NCBI RefSeq assembly: GCF_900182605.1
Contig: NZ_FXTB01000003.1
Location: forward strand, 434,001-498,000
DNA length: 64,000 nt
Source: Saccharicrinis carchari
GTDB lineage: Bacteria; Bacteroidota; Bacteroidia; Bacteroidales; Marinilabiliaceae
Direction of reading: 5' to 3'
In this document: positions 33,884 to 42,830 of the stretch, piece after piece
Layout of the letters: each line of letters begins with the position of its first letter
Numbering within the stretch: the stretch's first letter is position 1
Made by a program: the position numbers and the translations under genes
Notes under the pieces: generated by a model
Database searches by the model: none
Told to the model about the DNA's origin: nothing
Seen by the model: the letters and a program-made list of their open reading frames with translations, nothing else

Positions 33884-35443
33884 TTAATCTACCAAAAATG
33901 TAATTGTACCCAAATCTCGCGTTCCACCCGGGCCGGTAGCTCTAATTTCTTCGATAGATATTTTAGATCCTCTTGGCATTCCTTTTATCAGGTCTTTTTG
34001 CGCGGCAGTAAAGGCAGCGCTGTTGGAGGGTTCATCAACATTATATCCGTTTTTAAGCACCGATACGGTAAAGCGGCTAACTTTATATTCCAATTCAAAA
34101 TCAAAGTCTTTCATTTCGGCAAATACGGCTGTTTGTGCTGTTAATACCTGTTTGGGTATTTTACCCCCAGACTGCCCGGCAACAACCGGAACCGGGTCAG
34201 GTACCCTTTTAATCCGAAATTCCTGCTTACCTATAAACTTCTTTTTTCCTCCTATTTGTGCGCTTACCGTTACCACGGATTTTTTACCTGCTGTTCCGGC
34301 ATTGGGCTTTACTATATAATTACCACCACGCATGCTTCGGCTTACATTGCTCATGCTTACACTCAGGTCCTTCGTGGCCACGCCTGGCACCGAAATAGCC
34401 ACCGGATTTTCCACCCCTTCGTAAAACACGTTCATTTTAATAGGCGAAATCACCGCACTTGGTTTTACAACCTGATACTCTCCTTCTATTGGATATTCAA
34501 TTGTTTCCGATCCATCCGGGGTTGGCATTTCAATATATCCTTTCCACTGATGCTCACCAACACCTTTAGTTTGTTTTAATATACCCTTGCCATCCTTTAT
34601 ATCGTTAATTTTTTTGCCGTTTATTACAATGTTTGGTACTATCGTCGGATCGTAGGCTGCCATGAACAATTCGGCTGTATAAGTTTCGCCTTCGAGTATG
34701 GTGGTTTTATATGGTTTTACCACCTGCATCAGTTTTTCAAACTTATAGGAGTCCTTATTGATATGGGCATAAAGATTAGCTACCATATCTGCCTCTGCGC
34801 TCCTAACATCTCCCTGTATCTTACTCAGCATGGCCATAGATGCTGAAAGGGGGATATGTTCAAATTTAGTGGATTCCCAGGATTTTTTTACATCCTTCTC
34901 GCCCTTTATGTCGTCAGTATTAAACATTTCCTGATAGGCTAAAACAAAGGCGCTATCTGTAACTTCAATCTCTCCTAAGCTCTGAAGTAGCAATTCTTTG
35001 TATTTATTCATTTCGCTTTTAAGCACCTTGCTTCGTTCTCCGCCTTTTTCGGTAATCATTATCTGGGGTGCTATATCCTGATTATCGTGCCCTTTATAAT
35101 TATCAGGTGTAGCTTCGGAGCCTCCTGCTGTTTGTGCCAGCAAAATTTTTAGATCCTGTATATGATTCACCAGGCTATCTGCCGCAGCTTTTATTTCATT
35201 CGCTTTCGCCCAATCCTTACCGGCTTTTTCGCGGTTGTTACTGTAGGCTGTTTCAAACTGATTGTAAAGTACTTCTGTTTTTCGTTCTACGGTTCCTCGT
35301 GATTGATTAAATCCTTCATCGAGAGAAACAAAAGCCTGAAGCAACTCCCCTGACACATTCAACGCGAGCATTGCTGTGAGAAAGAGGTACATCATACCTA
35401 TCATTTTCTGCCGCGGCGTTTCTGGACAATTTCCACCACTCAT
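33884..35443 (-). CDS. gldM: Type IX secretion / gliding motor protein GldM
   Basis: 519 residues. The N-terminus SGGNCPETPRQKMIGMMYLF followed by TAMLALNVSGELLQAF is the single transmembrane helix of GldM, which with GldL forms the proton-driven inner-membrane motor. The rest is a periplasmic chain of beta-rich domains (D1-D4) that reaches the GldKN ring. Full length. gldL lies 33 bases upstream. Confidence 0.96.
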   Translation of the reverse strand: MSGGNCPETPRQKMIGMMYLFLTAMLALNVSGELLQAFVSLDEGFNQSRGTVERKTEVLYNQFETAYSNNREKAGKDWAKANEIKAAADSLVNHIQDLKILLAQTAGGSEATPDNYKGHDNQDIAPQIMITEKGGERSKVLKSEMNKYKELLLQSLGEIEVTDSAFVLAYQEMFNTDDIKGEKDVKKSWESTKFEHIPLSASMAMLSKIQGDVRSAEADMVANLYAHINKDSYKFEKLMQVVKPYKTTILEGETYTAELFMAAYDPTIVPNIVINGKKINDIKDGKGILKQTKGVGEHQWKGYIEMPTPDGSETIEYPIEGEYQVVKPSAVISPIKMNVFYEGVENPVAISVPGVATKDLSVSMSNVSRSMRGGNYIVKPNAGTAGKKSVVTVSAQIGGKKKFIGKQEFRIKRVPDPVPVVAGQSGGKIPKQVLTAQTAVFAEMKDFDFELEYKVSRFTVSVLKNGYNVDEPSNSAAFTAAQKDLIKGMPRGSKISIEEIRATGPGGTRDLGTITFLVD

Positions 35444-35476
35444 ATTCTAGCTTCTTTAAATTTTTACCAATATAAA

Positions 35477-36418
35477 TTAACGGCCTCCGGCATTCATGGC
35501 GCTCAGCATATTTCCGTATATGGTGTTCAATTCACCTACGGTTTTGTTGAGGCTGGATACCTGATCCCTGTAATTTTTCGCCTCCTCAACGGATTGCTTC
35601 AGATAACCGTGTATTTCGCCCAATCCTTGGTTTACATTTTCGGTAGATTGCAACTGTGTTTGTGATCCCTTTAGCTGCAACTCATAGATAGAATTGATTG
35701 ATGCCAGGTTTCCGTTGAGATCGGCTAATTGGTTGTTGTACTTTTTGCTGTTATCCGATATGCCGCTCATTTCCTGCTCCATACTTTTCGACATATTGGC
35801 GTAGGTTTCGATTAATTGCTTGCCCGATTGTGCCATATCGTTAGCCACTTTGGTGCCGGCATGCGAAATGGCATTGGCTGTAGCTGTGTAGGATTGCGTA
35901 AGTGCCTGTGTGGATTCTTCGATCGCTCTGGTAGATTTATCCTGTATATTTCCGAATTTACCTACCGATTCAGATGCGGTTTGTATATTTTTCAGATAGC
36001 TTTGGGTGGCCAAAGATGCATCGCTTAAATCGGCCAGTTGCGAGGAGGTAGTTCCCAGTTTTTTAATTCCGTCTGCCAACTCCGTTACCGTTTGTTGATC
36101 GATATTTCCGGTTTGGATAAGCGCTTGCAGCTCACTTCCGCCACCGCCACCTCCACCGTGATGCGCCGCTTTGGGTTCTAAACCTACCAATTCGGGATAA
36201 ACCAGACTCCAATCCGGCATTTCATGTGGTGGCTCAAAGGCCGACAGTGCAAAAATGATTGCTTCGGTGCCTAATCCTGCGATAAGCATATATGACGCTC
36301 CCGGCAAATGAAGTATTTTCCATAAGGCTCCAAGTATAACTACTGAAGCCCCTAAGCCATACACCTTACCCATTACCTTTTTATATCCCGGGCTTTCAAC
36401 AAATTCCGTTATGCTCAT
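35477..36418 (-). CDS. gldL: Type IX secretion / gliding motor protein GldL
   Basis: 313 residues. Two N-terminal transmembrane helices (about 20-37 and 42-60), the second with the buried glutamate E52 in GLGTEAII, equivalent to the proton-path glutamate of GldL. A glycine-run linker (GGGGGGG after HH, near 92-100) leads to a long coiled-coil cytoplasmic tail rich in Ser, Gln and Asn. With GldM it couples proton flow to rotation and to secretion. gldK lies about 80 bases upstream. Confidence 0.96.
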   Translation of the reverse strand: MSITEFVESPGYKKVMGKVYGLGASVVILGALWKILHLPGASYMLIAGLGTEAIIFALSAFEPPHEMPDWSLVYPELVGLEPKAAHHGGGGGGGSELQALIQTGNIDQQTVTELADGIKKLGTTSSQLADLSDASLATQSYLKNIQTASESVGKFGNIQDKSTRAIEESTQALTQSYTATANAISHAGTKVANDMAQSGKQLIETYANMSKSMEQEMSGISDNSKKYNNQLADLNGNLASINSIYELQLKGSQTQLQSTENVNQGLGEIHGYLKQSVEEAKNYRDQVSSLNKTVGELNTIYGNMLSAMNAGGR

Positions 36419-36497
36419 AATTGTATTGTGTTAATCTGTTTCTTACTCAAAGTTTACGAATAGTTTAGTTAAGATGAATTGATTTCGTTATCAATTT

Positions 36498-37826
36498 TTA
36501 GTCCCCAATATAATCTCTCACACATCTGAAACCGATAAACGATTTAGCGGAATCTTGATATTCGTAGGTGCGGGTACCGCATTGTAAGTAGTATCCCACA
36601 TCTTTCCATGATCCACCACGTATCACTTTTCGTTTCATTACATGTGGATCGTCGGGCAGTGCATTGTATTTGTAGTCGGGGTTAAAATCGTGCGTAAAAC
36701 TATAAGCCGACTCATCAAAGGCTCCGGATGTCCACTCAGCCACGTTACCGGACATATCGAACAAACCAAAATCGTTGGGTGCATAGGATGCCACTGCCAT
36801 GGTTGTGTTGCCACCGTCGTCGGCATATCGGCCCCTAAGTGGTTTAAAGTTGGCCAGGAAGCATCCTTTATCGTTGCGTGTATAAAGTCCACCCCAAGGG
36901 TACATTTGATTTTCTAAACCACCCCGGGCAGCATATTCCCACTCTGCTTCGGTGGGTAAGCGATATTCCATCACTTCAGCCTCTCCTTTGTTTCGCAGAA
37001 AGTTGTTCATCAATCTTGAACGCCAAATGGTAAAGGCGGTAGCTTGCTTAAAGGTTACGCCCACCACGGGATATTCGTAGAAACCAACGTGCCAAAAATA
37101 TTTTTCTGTCCAGGGCTCATTGAATGAATAGGTAAAATCGGCAATCCAGCACAAAGTATCGGGATATACGTTTACATTATCTTTCATTATAAAGTTAGAA
37201 CGGTCGCTAATGGCTGATTCCTCACCTTTTTGATCATAGGTAACCCCTTCGTACTGTTTGGTTTCAAAATTATAACGATTGGTTTTTTTTGCCGCTTGTT
37301 GCATATCCACCCATTCGTACTCATAGGTTAACTTGCGGGAATCAATTTCCTTTCTGCGGAAAAATCTTTCGTTTTCCGGTAAAAACATTTCTTCCAACAC
37401 CTCGGCATACTCCTCGTTGTCCCATTCCAGTCTTGCATCCCAATCCAGTATAGGCGGATCCAGTTCGTTACCTAACAGATCTTCTGTTATCACGAATTCT
37501 TCAAACTGCTCGCCTAAGAGCTGACGTGCGATAGAATCGCGCACCCAGTGAATAAACTGGCGATATTCGCTGTTGGTTATTTCCGTTTCGTCCATCCAAA
37601 AAGAACGGATAGAAACTGTTTTTGACTGTGCGGTCATGGACCAGGCAGCATCCTGATCGTTAGGCCCCATGTTAAAACTTCCTTGCGGAATAAATAACAT
37701 GCCATATGGATCCGGTTCGTAAAAGGTACCCTTTAGAGGTACGCCGGTAAGTTCGCCTCCTCCAGAATTACTACATCCGCTTAAGATAGTGACAACGATG
37801 ACACTAAGAGCTAGTACTTTCTTCAT
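36498..37826 (-). CDS. gldK: Type IX secretion lipoprotein GldK/PorK
   Basis: 442 residues. Lipoprotein signal with the lipobox LSGC (Cys18), followed by a formylglycine-generating-enzyme-like (FGE/sulfatase-modifying) domain: GSFNMGPND, EWEYAARGG, GNVAEWTSGAFDE and RKVIRGGSWKD. Full length for the family. In the complex it forms a periplasmic ring with GldN under the outer membrane. It has no known catalytic role despite the FGE fold. Confidence 0.95.
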   Translation of the reverse strand: MKKVLALSVIVVTILSGCSNSGGGELTGVPLKGTFYEPDPYGMLFIPQGSFNMGPNDQDAAWSMTAQSKTVSIRSFWMDETEITNSEYRQFIHWVRDSIARQLLGEQFEEFVITEDLLGNELDPPILDWDARLEWDNEEYAEVLEEMFLPENERFFRRKEIDSRKLTYEYEWVDMQQAAKKTNRYNFETKQYEGVTYDQKGEESAISDRSNFIMKDNVNVYPDTLCWIADFTYSFNEPWTEKYFWHVGFYEYPVVGVTFKQATAFTIWRSRLMNNFLRNKGEAEVMEYRLPTEAEWEYAARGGLENQMYPWGGLYTRNDKGCFLANFKPLRGRYADDGGNTTMAVASYAPNDFGLFDMSGNVAEWTSGAFDESAYSFTHDFNPDYKYNALPDDPHVMKRKVIRGGSWKDVGYYLQCGTRTYEYQDSAKSFIGFRCVRDYIGD

Positions 37827-37866
37827 AATATTTCAGACTATCGGTATTTTATAATTGTGTTCTCTA

Positions 37867-38814
37867 TCATAAATATCTAACGCTTTTATAGCGTTTTGTT
37901 CTTTTCTCGAAATTAATATCCAGGTTGTATCCTACCATTATTTCGTGTGTCCCCCCGTTTCCGGTTGCGGCAATAGCCGATGTGCTTATATCATAACTGT
38001 AGCCAAATTTAACGCCGTTTTTCATTTCTATGCCAGCCAGCAATACAATAGCATCCTGATAACGATAGGTCAGTCCGCCCCAATATCTTCCTCTGTATTT
38101 TACCAGTGCATTAATATCAAGCTGTATGCTTCTTCTGTCTGTTTTAAAGAAGAACGAAGGTAAAAATTCGTATGCCGTATCTTCTATTTTATGCTTATAC
38201 CCTCCAAGTAGGTAAAATGTTCCAGTTGTTTTAAAATTAAATTCATTTTTATAGTTCGCTTCGGGACTATTGATGTGTGATAAGGAGGCTCCTGCGTAAA
38301 ACTTTTTACTATTGTAATACACCCCTAAACCTGCATCAAAGGCCGAACCCGATTGATCTGTTAACGGAATGTTTCCGTCGGTGGCATCGTAAACATCGCC
38401 TTTAAGATTATCCAGATTCCACATTGCTTTTAAACTTTGATTTAGCAATCCGGCATTTACTCCCAGCGATAGACTTCCTTTGTCAAGCTCCCATTTTACT
38501 GCATAAGTTAAATGCATCGACAGATTGGTAAAATTCCCTATTTCGTCGTTTAAAATGTTAAGCCCCAATCCGGCATCTATTCCCATGAATTTGATTGGCA
38601 TATCGCCACTAAAAACCGTTGTTTTTATGGCCATGTTGCCTCTCCACTGATTTCTGTTTAAGGCCACCAGATTTATCCCTTCGTTTGCACCGGCAAACGC
38701 CGGGTTAACGGCAAGTTTGTTAAACATATTTTGGCTGAACTGCGGATCGTATTGCGAATTAACATGGAACGCAGCCGCGCAAAATATAACAAAAATCAGA
38801 ATTCTCCTAAACAT
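37867..38814 (-). CDS. PorP/SprF family type IX secretion outer-membrane protein
   Basis: 315 residues, signal peptide (ILIFVIFCAAAFHVNSQ) followed by YDPQFSQNMFNKLAVNPAFAG, the start signature of the PorP/SprF family, then a beta barrel with NRNQWRG and an alternating pattern to the end. These proteins act with secreted SprB-type adhesins or anchor T9SS substrates. It heads the gld operon, 40 bases before gldK. Confidence 0.93.
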   Translation of the reverse strand: MFRRILIFVIFCAAAFHVNSQYDPQFSQNMFNKLAVNPAFAGANEGINLVALNRNQWRGNMAIKTTVFSGDMPIKFMGIDAGLGLNILNDEIGNFTNLSMHLTYAVKWELDKGSLSLGVNAGLLNQSLKAMWNLDNLKGDVYDATDGNIPLTDQSGSAFDAGLGVYYNSKKFYAGASLSHINSPEANYKNEFNFKTTGTFYLLGGYKHKIEDTAYEFLPSFFFKTDRRSIQLDINALVKYRGRYWGGLTYRYQDAIVLLAGIEMKNGVKFGYSYDISTSAIAATGNGGTHEIMVGYNLDINFEKRTKRYKSVRYL

Positions 38815-39001
38815 TTGGTTCAGTTATAAAAAACTCAAAGAACGCCTGTTTTATTTGGATTGCCCATCTTGTTAATGTTGTGTTCGTTAAAACTTAAACA
38901 CATAACATTTTGTGCTCATAAAACTGGGTTCGTATACTTTATTTTATTTATAAAGGTTTCGTTTTTATTCGTTAAACATGTTAATTTTACAAAAAGCTGT
39001 T

Positions 39002-40165
39002 TTATCCTTGGTTTTGTTTTTTATAGAACTTCCACCATTTATCGGGTAACTCACCGCTTTGTGCCTTCAAATAATCTTTTTTACTACAAGCCAGTAATTT
39101 TATCCCGTTTTTCCATGGTACTTCAATCCACCATCTATTGTTCAATCTGTTTGAATAGAAACGTATATGAACGTCAAAATCGTGTAAATGAACCACAGAA
39201 ATTTTATACTCCTGCATGTGCTCTTTGGGTATCTCCCTTGTATACTGGGACTTAGCATCTAAAAAATGCCAAATTATTTCTGCGCAGAGCATGCTTCCTT
39301 TGCCCGTTTTATCAATTGTAGGGTTGTATTCGCTTAAGCAAAATGCTTTTGAAGTAGCTCCGGCACCTGCATACCAGGCCAATTGACAAGCTTCGTATCC
39401 GGTAAAACCGTTTATATTAATATTTGAATAATAGGGCAAATAGCTTTGCTGTATAGCGCCTACATCAAAACAAAACAATTCGGCATCGCGACAAAACGGT
39501 TCGGCACAATCTATGTTTTCGCCTCTTAATTCTTTTAACCGCACACATTCCCATCCCAGCCGGTTCATTTTACTTACCTGGCTTTCGCCCAAAAGATAGT
39601 TTTGTGCACCTAGTATGTTCAATTCAAATATATCTTTATTGTAATGTGCACCCAGTTCGGATAAAAAGGTGTGTGCGCTAAAATCGGTTCCGTTATGGCA
39701 AAAGTCGAGTTTTGCATCTACGATGGTTACAGATAAATCATTTTTATCCCTGGCCAATCCTTTTGTTAGCGGCAGCACGTAATCCTGTCCCCCTCCCACA
39801 AGGAGCATGCACAGCCCTGAAGCGCTTAATAATTGTGTTACTTCGGCAAGGGCAAAATACCTGTCATTTAAAGTTTTACCTTTCAGGTTGCCCAGATCCA
39901 CAATCTGAATATCTCTGCTTGTTTTCCGTAAGGCCGATAAGCTATCTCTTATGGTACTTACGGCCTGACTGCAGCCTTGGTTTTGTGGCGCATTTTTATC
40001 ATCTGCCAATCCCACAATAGCTACCTCAAATTTTTTAAGATCGTTGAAGTCCCAGCCATCTGCTATACCATATACGATTTGATTGCCCAAGGTATCTTCC
40101 AACGGCATTAATTGGTTGATTACTTTGGCAGGTGTTACGGTTTCGAAAAAATCACTAAGCTGCAC
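39002..40165 (-). CDS. Arginase/formimidoylglutamase-fold protein with degenerate metal site
   Basis: 387 residues with the ureohydrolase (arginase/HutG) fold. The dinuclear Mn site is altered: the GGDHS motif is GGGQD (124-128), DAHxD is DAKLD (150-154), and DxDxxDP is DVGAIQQ (234-240), so three of the six normal ligands (His, His, Asp) are replaced. The later SEYNP segment (278-282) still resembles the family's EvNP. It is therefore probably a pseudoenzyme. The C-terminal 80 residues (rich in Trp, Lys and Tyr) extend beyond usual arginases. Gene order topA - this gene - porP - gldK suggests a conserved neighbourhood with the secretion locus; a role there is inference. Confidence 0.85.
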   Translation of the reverse strand: MQLSDFFETVTPAKVINQLMPLEDTLGNQIVYGIADGWDFNDLKKFEVAIVGLADDKNAPQNQGCSQAVSTIRDSLSALRKTSRDIQIVDLGNLKGKTLNDRYFALAEVTQLLSASGLCMLLVGGGQDYVLPLTKGLARDKNDLSVTIVDAKLDFCHNGTDFSAHTFLSELGAHYNKDIFELNILGAQNYLLGESQVSKMNRLGWECVRLKELRGENIDCAEPFCRDAELFCFDVGAIQQSYLPYYSNININGFTGYEACQLAWYAGAGATSKAFCLSEYNPTIDKTGKGSMLCAEIIWHFLDAKSQYTREIPKEHMQEYKISVVHLHDFDVHIRFYSNRLNNRWWIEVPWKNGIKLLACSKKDYLKAQSGELPDKWWKFYKKQNQG

Positions 40166-40183
40166 AATCTTTACTTTTGGATG

Positions 40184-42631
40184 TTACTTTTTGGTAGCCT
40201 TTTTGGCAGCCGTTTTTTTTGTTGCTTTTGTCGAAGTTTTTTTAGCGCTTGTTTTTTTGGCAGCGGTTTTTTTAGCCGGGGCTTTTTTGCCGGTTTTTTT
40301 ACCACCTTCTTTAATCAACTTCTGACAGTCCTCCAGGGTAAGTGCCTTGGGATCGGTGTCCTTGGGTATCTTATAATTCTTTTTTTGGTAAGAAATATAA
40401 GGACCAAAGCGCCCGTTTAAAACCTGTATTTCCGGATCTTCCTCAAAGCTTTTGATATGCTTTTCCTTGTCGGCTTTTCTTTTTTCTTTGATCAGCTCAA
40501 TAGCTCTGTCAAGTTCAATTTCCAAGGGGTCGTCGATTCCTTTCTTTAAGGATACAAATTTGCCGTCGTGTCGGACGTATGGCCCGAACCGGCCTATGCC
40601 TACAACTACTTTTTTGTCTTCAAAAAGTCCTAAGTCGCGGGGAAGGTCGAACAAGCGCAAGGCCTGCTCAAGGGTGATTGTTTCCAGATGCTGGCCTTTT
40701 TGTAGCGAGGCAAATTTGGGTTTCTCTACCTCTTCATCGTCGCTGCTCTCACCCATTTGAGCCATGGGGCCATAACGACCAATTTTTACCAATACCGGTT
40801 TTCCGGTTTTGGGGTCGTTACCCAGCTGGCGTTCACCCGTATTGCGTTCAGAGTTTTCAAGGGTTTCCTCAACCTGCTGATGAAAGCTTTGATAGAACTC
40901 GTCGATAGACTCGTTCCAAACCACTTTGCCCATGGATATTTCGTCGAACTCCATTTCTACCTTCGCCGTAAAATCGTAGCTAAAGATATTGGGGAAGTAC
41001 TTCATCAAAAAATCATTGACCACCATGCCTATATCGGTGGGGAAGAGTTTGTTGCGCTCGGCACCACTTATTTCGGTTTTTTCCTGACTTACAAGGGCAT
41101 CGTCTTTTAGCGCTATATACCGGTAATTCCTTTTTATCCCCTCGCGCTCTTCCTTCACCACATAACCCCGGTTCTGTATGGTAGAAATGGTGGGTGCATA
41201 CGTAGAAGGACGGCCTATACCCAGGTCTTCCAGCTTTTTAACAAGTGATGCTTCGGAGTAGCGGGGCGGTTTTTGGCTCCATCGTTCACGTGCCTCTATC
41301 ACATTATAGGAAAGCTTATCGCCCACCTTCATCGGTGGTAATAATCCAGCATCTTCTTCCTCATCGTTATCGCCCTCATTTTCTGAAGATTGAAGATATA
41401 CTTTCAGAAAGCCGTCGAACTTGATTACCTCGCCATTGGCTACAAAATGTTCTTTTACTCCATCGGCTTTTATTTGTACTGTGGTTTTCTCCAGTTGGGC
41501 ATCGCTCATTTGCGAGGCGATGGTGCGTTTCCAGATGAGGTCGTATAGCTTTTGTTCCTGTTGCGAACCGCTCACCCCGGGTTTGCTTAGGTCGGTAGGC
41601 CGTATGGCTTCGTGCGCTTCCTGTGCGCCTTTGCTCTTGGTATGGTACTTTCGTATTTTCAGATACGCTTCGCCCATATTTGATGTAATTTGTTCGCTTG
41701 CCATTTTAAGGGCTGTGTCGGATAAGTTAACCGAATCGGTACGCATGTAGGTTATCTTACCCCCCTCGTACAGCTTCTGTGCTACTGACATGGTTTGTCC
41801 TACTGAAAAACCGAGCTTTCGGCTAGCCTCCTGCTGCAGGGTAGACGTAGTAAAAGGAGCTGCCGGAGATTTTTTTAAGGGCTTTTTGCTAACATCGCTA
41901 ACGCTAAAGTTGGCTCCCTTACAACTTTCTAAAAAAGATGTTGTTTCTTCAGGGCTCTTAAATCGCTTCGGTAATTCGGCTTTTATTTCCGTTATTTTAC
42001 CATCGTCATTGGTAATGGTAAATACCGCGGTTACACGGTAGGATGATTCGGGTTTAAAGGCAAATATTTCCCTTTCGCGTTCCACGATTAATCTTACGGT
42101 AACCGATTGCACGCGACCCGCAGAAAGCGAGGGTTTTACCTTTTTCCATAGCACGGGCGAAAGTTCAAAACCCACCAGCCTGTCCAATACGCGTCGGGCT
42201 TGTTGTGCATTTACCAAATTGATATTTATATCGCGGGGATTTTCCACTGCCTTAAGTATGGCAGGTTTTGTTATCTCGTGAAATACAATGCGTTTTGTAT
42301 TTTCGGGTGTTAAGCCTAATTCTTCGTACAGGTGCCACGCAATGGCTTCTCCTTCGCGGTCTTCATCCGAAGCCAGCCAAACCGTTTCAGCATCCTTGGC
42401 CAGTTTCTTTAATTCTTTTACCACCTCCTTTTTATCGTCGGAAACCACATAATGCGGTTTGTAGTTATTGGCAACATCAACACCATAATCCTTTTTGGCC
42501 AAATCGCGTATATGCCCGTAGCTCGATTTCACTAAAAAATCCTTTCCCAGGAATTTTTCAATGGTCTTTGCCTTGGCGGGAGACTCCACAATTACCAAAT
42601 TTTTTTCGCTTGCACTACTTTTTTTTGCCAT
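40184..42631 (-). CDS. topA: DNA topoisomerase I
   Basis: Type IA topoisomerase that relaxes negative supercoils, 815 residues. Toprim domain at the N-terminus (NLVIVESPAKAKTIEKFLG), with SDEDREGEAIAWHL acidic triad, the catalytic Tyr295 in ITYMRTDS, and C-terminal repeats of GRFGPYVxxDGKFVSL type in place of zinc fingers. The last 45 residues are a Lys/Ala/Thr-rich tail (KKTAAKKTSAKK-like repeats) that probably binds DNA non-specifically. It ends 19 bases before the start of the arginase-fold gene and is probably co-transcribed. Confidence 0.97.
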   Translation of the reverse strand: MAKKSSASEKNLVIVESPAKAKTIEKFLGKDFLVKSSYGHIRDLAKKDYGVDVANNYKPHYVVSDDKKEVVKELKKLAKDAETVWLASDEDREGEAIAWHLYEELGLTPENTKRIVFHEITKPAILKAVENPRDININLVNAQQARRVLDRLVGFELSPVLWKKVKPSLSAGRVQSVTVRLIVEREREIFAFKPESSYRVTAVFTITNDDGKITEIKAELPKRFKSPEETTSFLESCKGANFSVSDVSKKPLKKSPAAPFTTSTLQQEASRKLGFSVGQTMSVAQKLYEGGKITYMRTDSVNLSDTALKMASEQITSNMGEAYLKIRKYHTKSKGAQEAHEAIRPTDLSKPGVSGSQQEQKLYDLIWKRTIASQMSDAQLEKTTVQIKADGVKEHFVANGEVIKFDGFLKVYLQSSENEGDNDEEEDAGLLPPMKVGDKLSYNVIEARERWSQKPPRYSEASLVKKLEDLGIGRPSTYAPTISTIQNRGYVVKEEREGIKRNYRYIALKDDALVSQEKTEISGAERNKLFPTDIGMVVNDFLMKYFPNIFSYDFTAKVEMEFDEISMGKVVWNESIDEFYQSFHQQVEETLENSERNTGERQLGNDPKTGKPVLVKIGRYGPMAQMGESSDDEEVEKPKFASLQKGQHLETITLEQALRLFDLPRDLGLFEDKKVVVGIGRFGPYVRHDGKFVSLKKGIDDPLEIELDRAIELIKEKRKADKEKHIKSFEEDPEIQVLNGRFGPYISYQKKNYKIPKDTDPKALTLEDCQKLIKEGGKKTGKKAPAKKTAAKKTSAKKTSTKATKKTAAKKATKK

Positions 42632-42830
42632 CTACTCTGATCTTATATCGTTTAATTCCTTTTTTCTCAAAAAAATCTGATTTGTTTTATCAAATTGATT
42701 ATTTATCAAGGAATTATTTATACGGGTTATTTTAAAGGCGTCAAATTTATAAAATAATCCTTACAATACTAAAAGGGTGATGTAAAGTAAAAATACTATT
42801 TTTACGCCATAAAAATCAACATACAACATT

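Noticed and set aside
36130-36165. GC-rich repeat of ccaccg units in gldL
   Set aside because: It encodes the polyglycine linker after the membrane helices.
40184-40320. Low-complexity direct repeat at the 3' end of topA
   Set aside because: It encodes the Lys/Ala/Thr-rich tail of topoisomerase I, a normal feature; not a CRISPR or satellite array.
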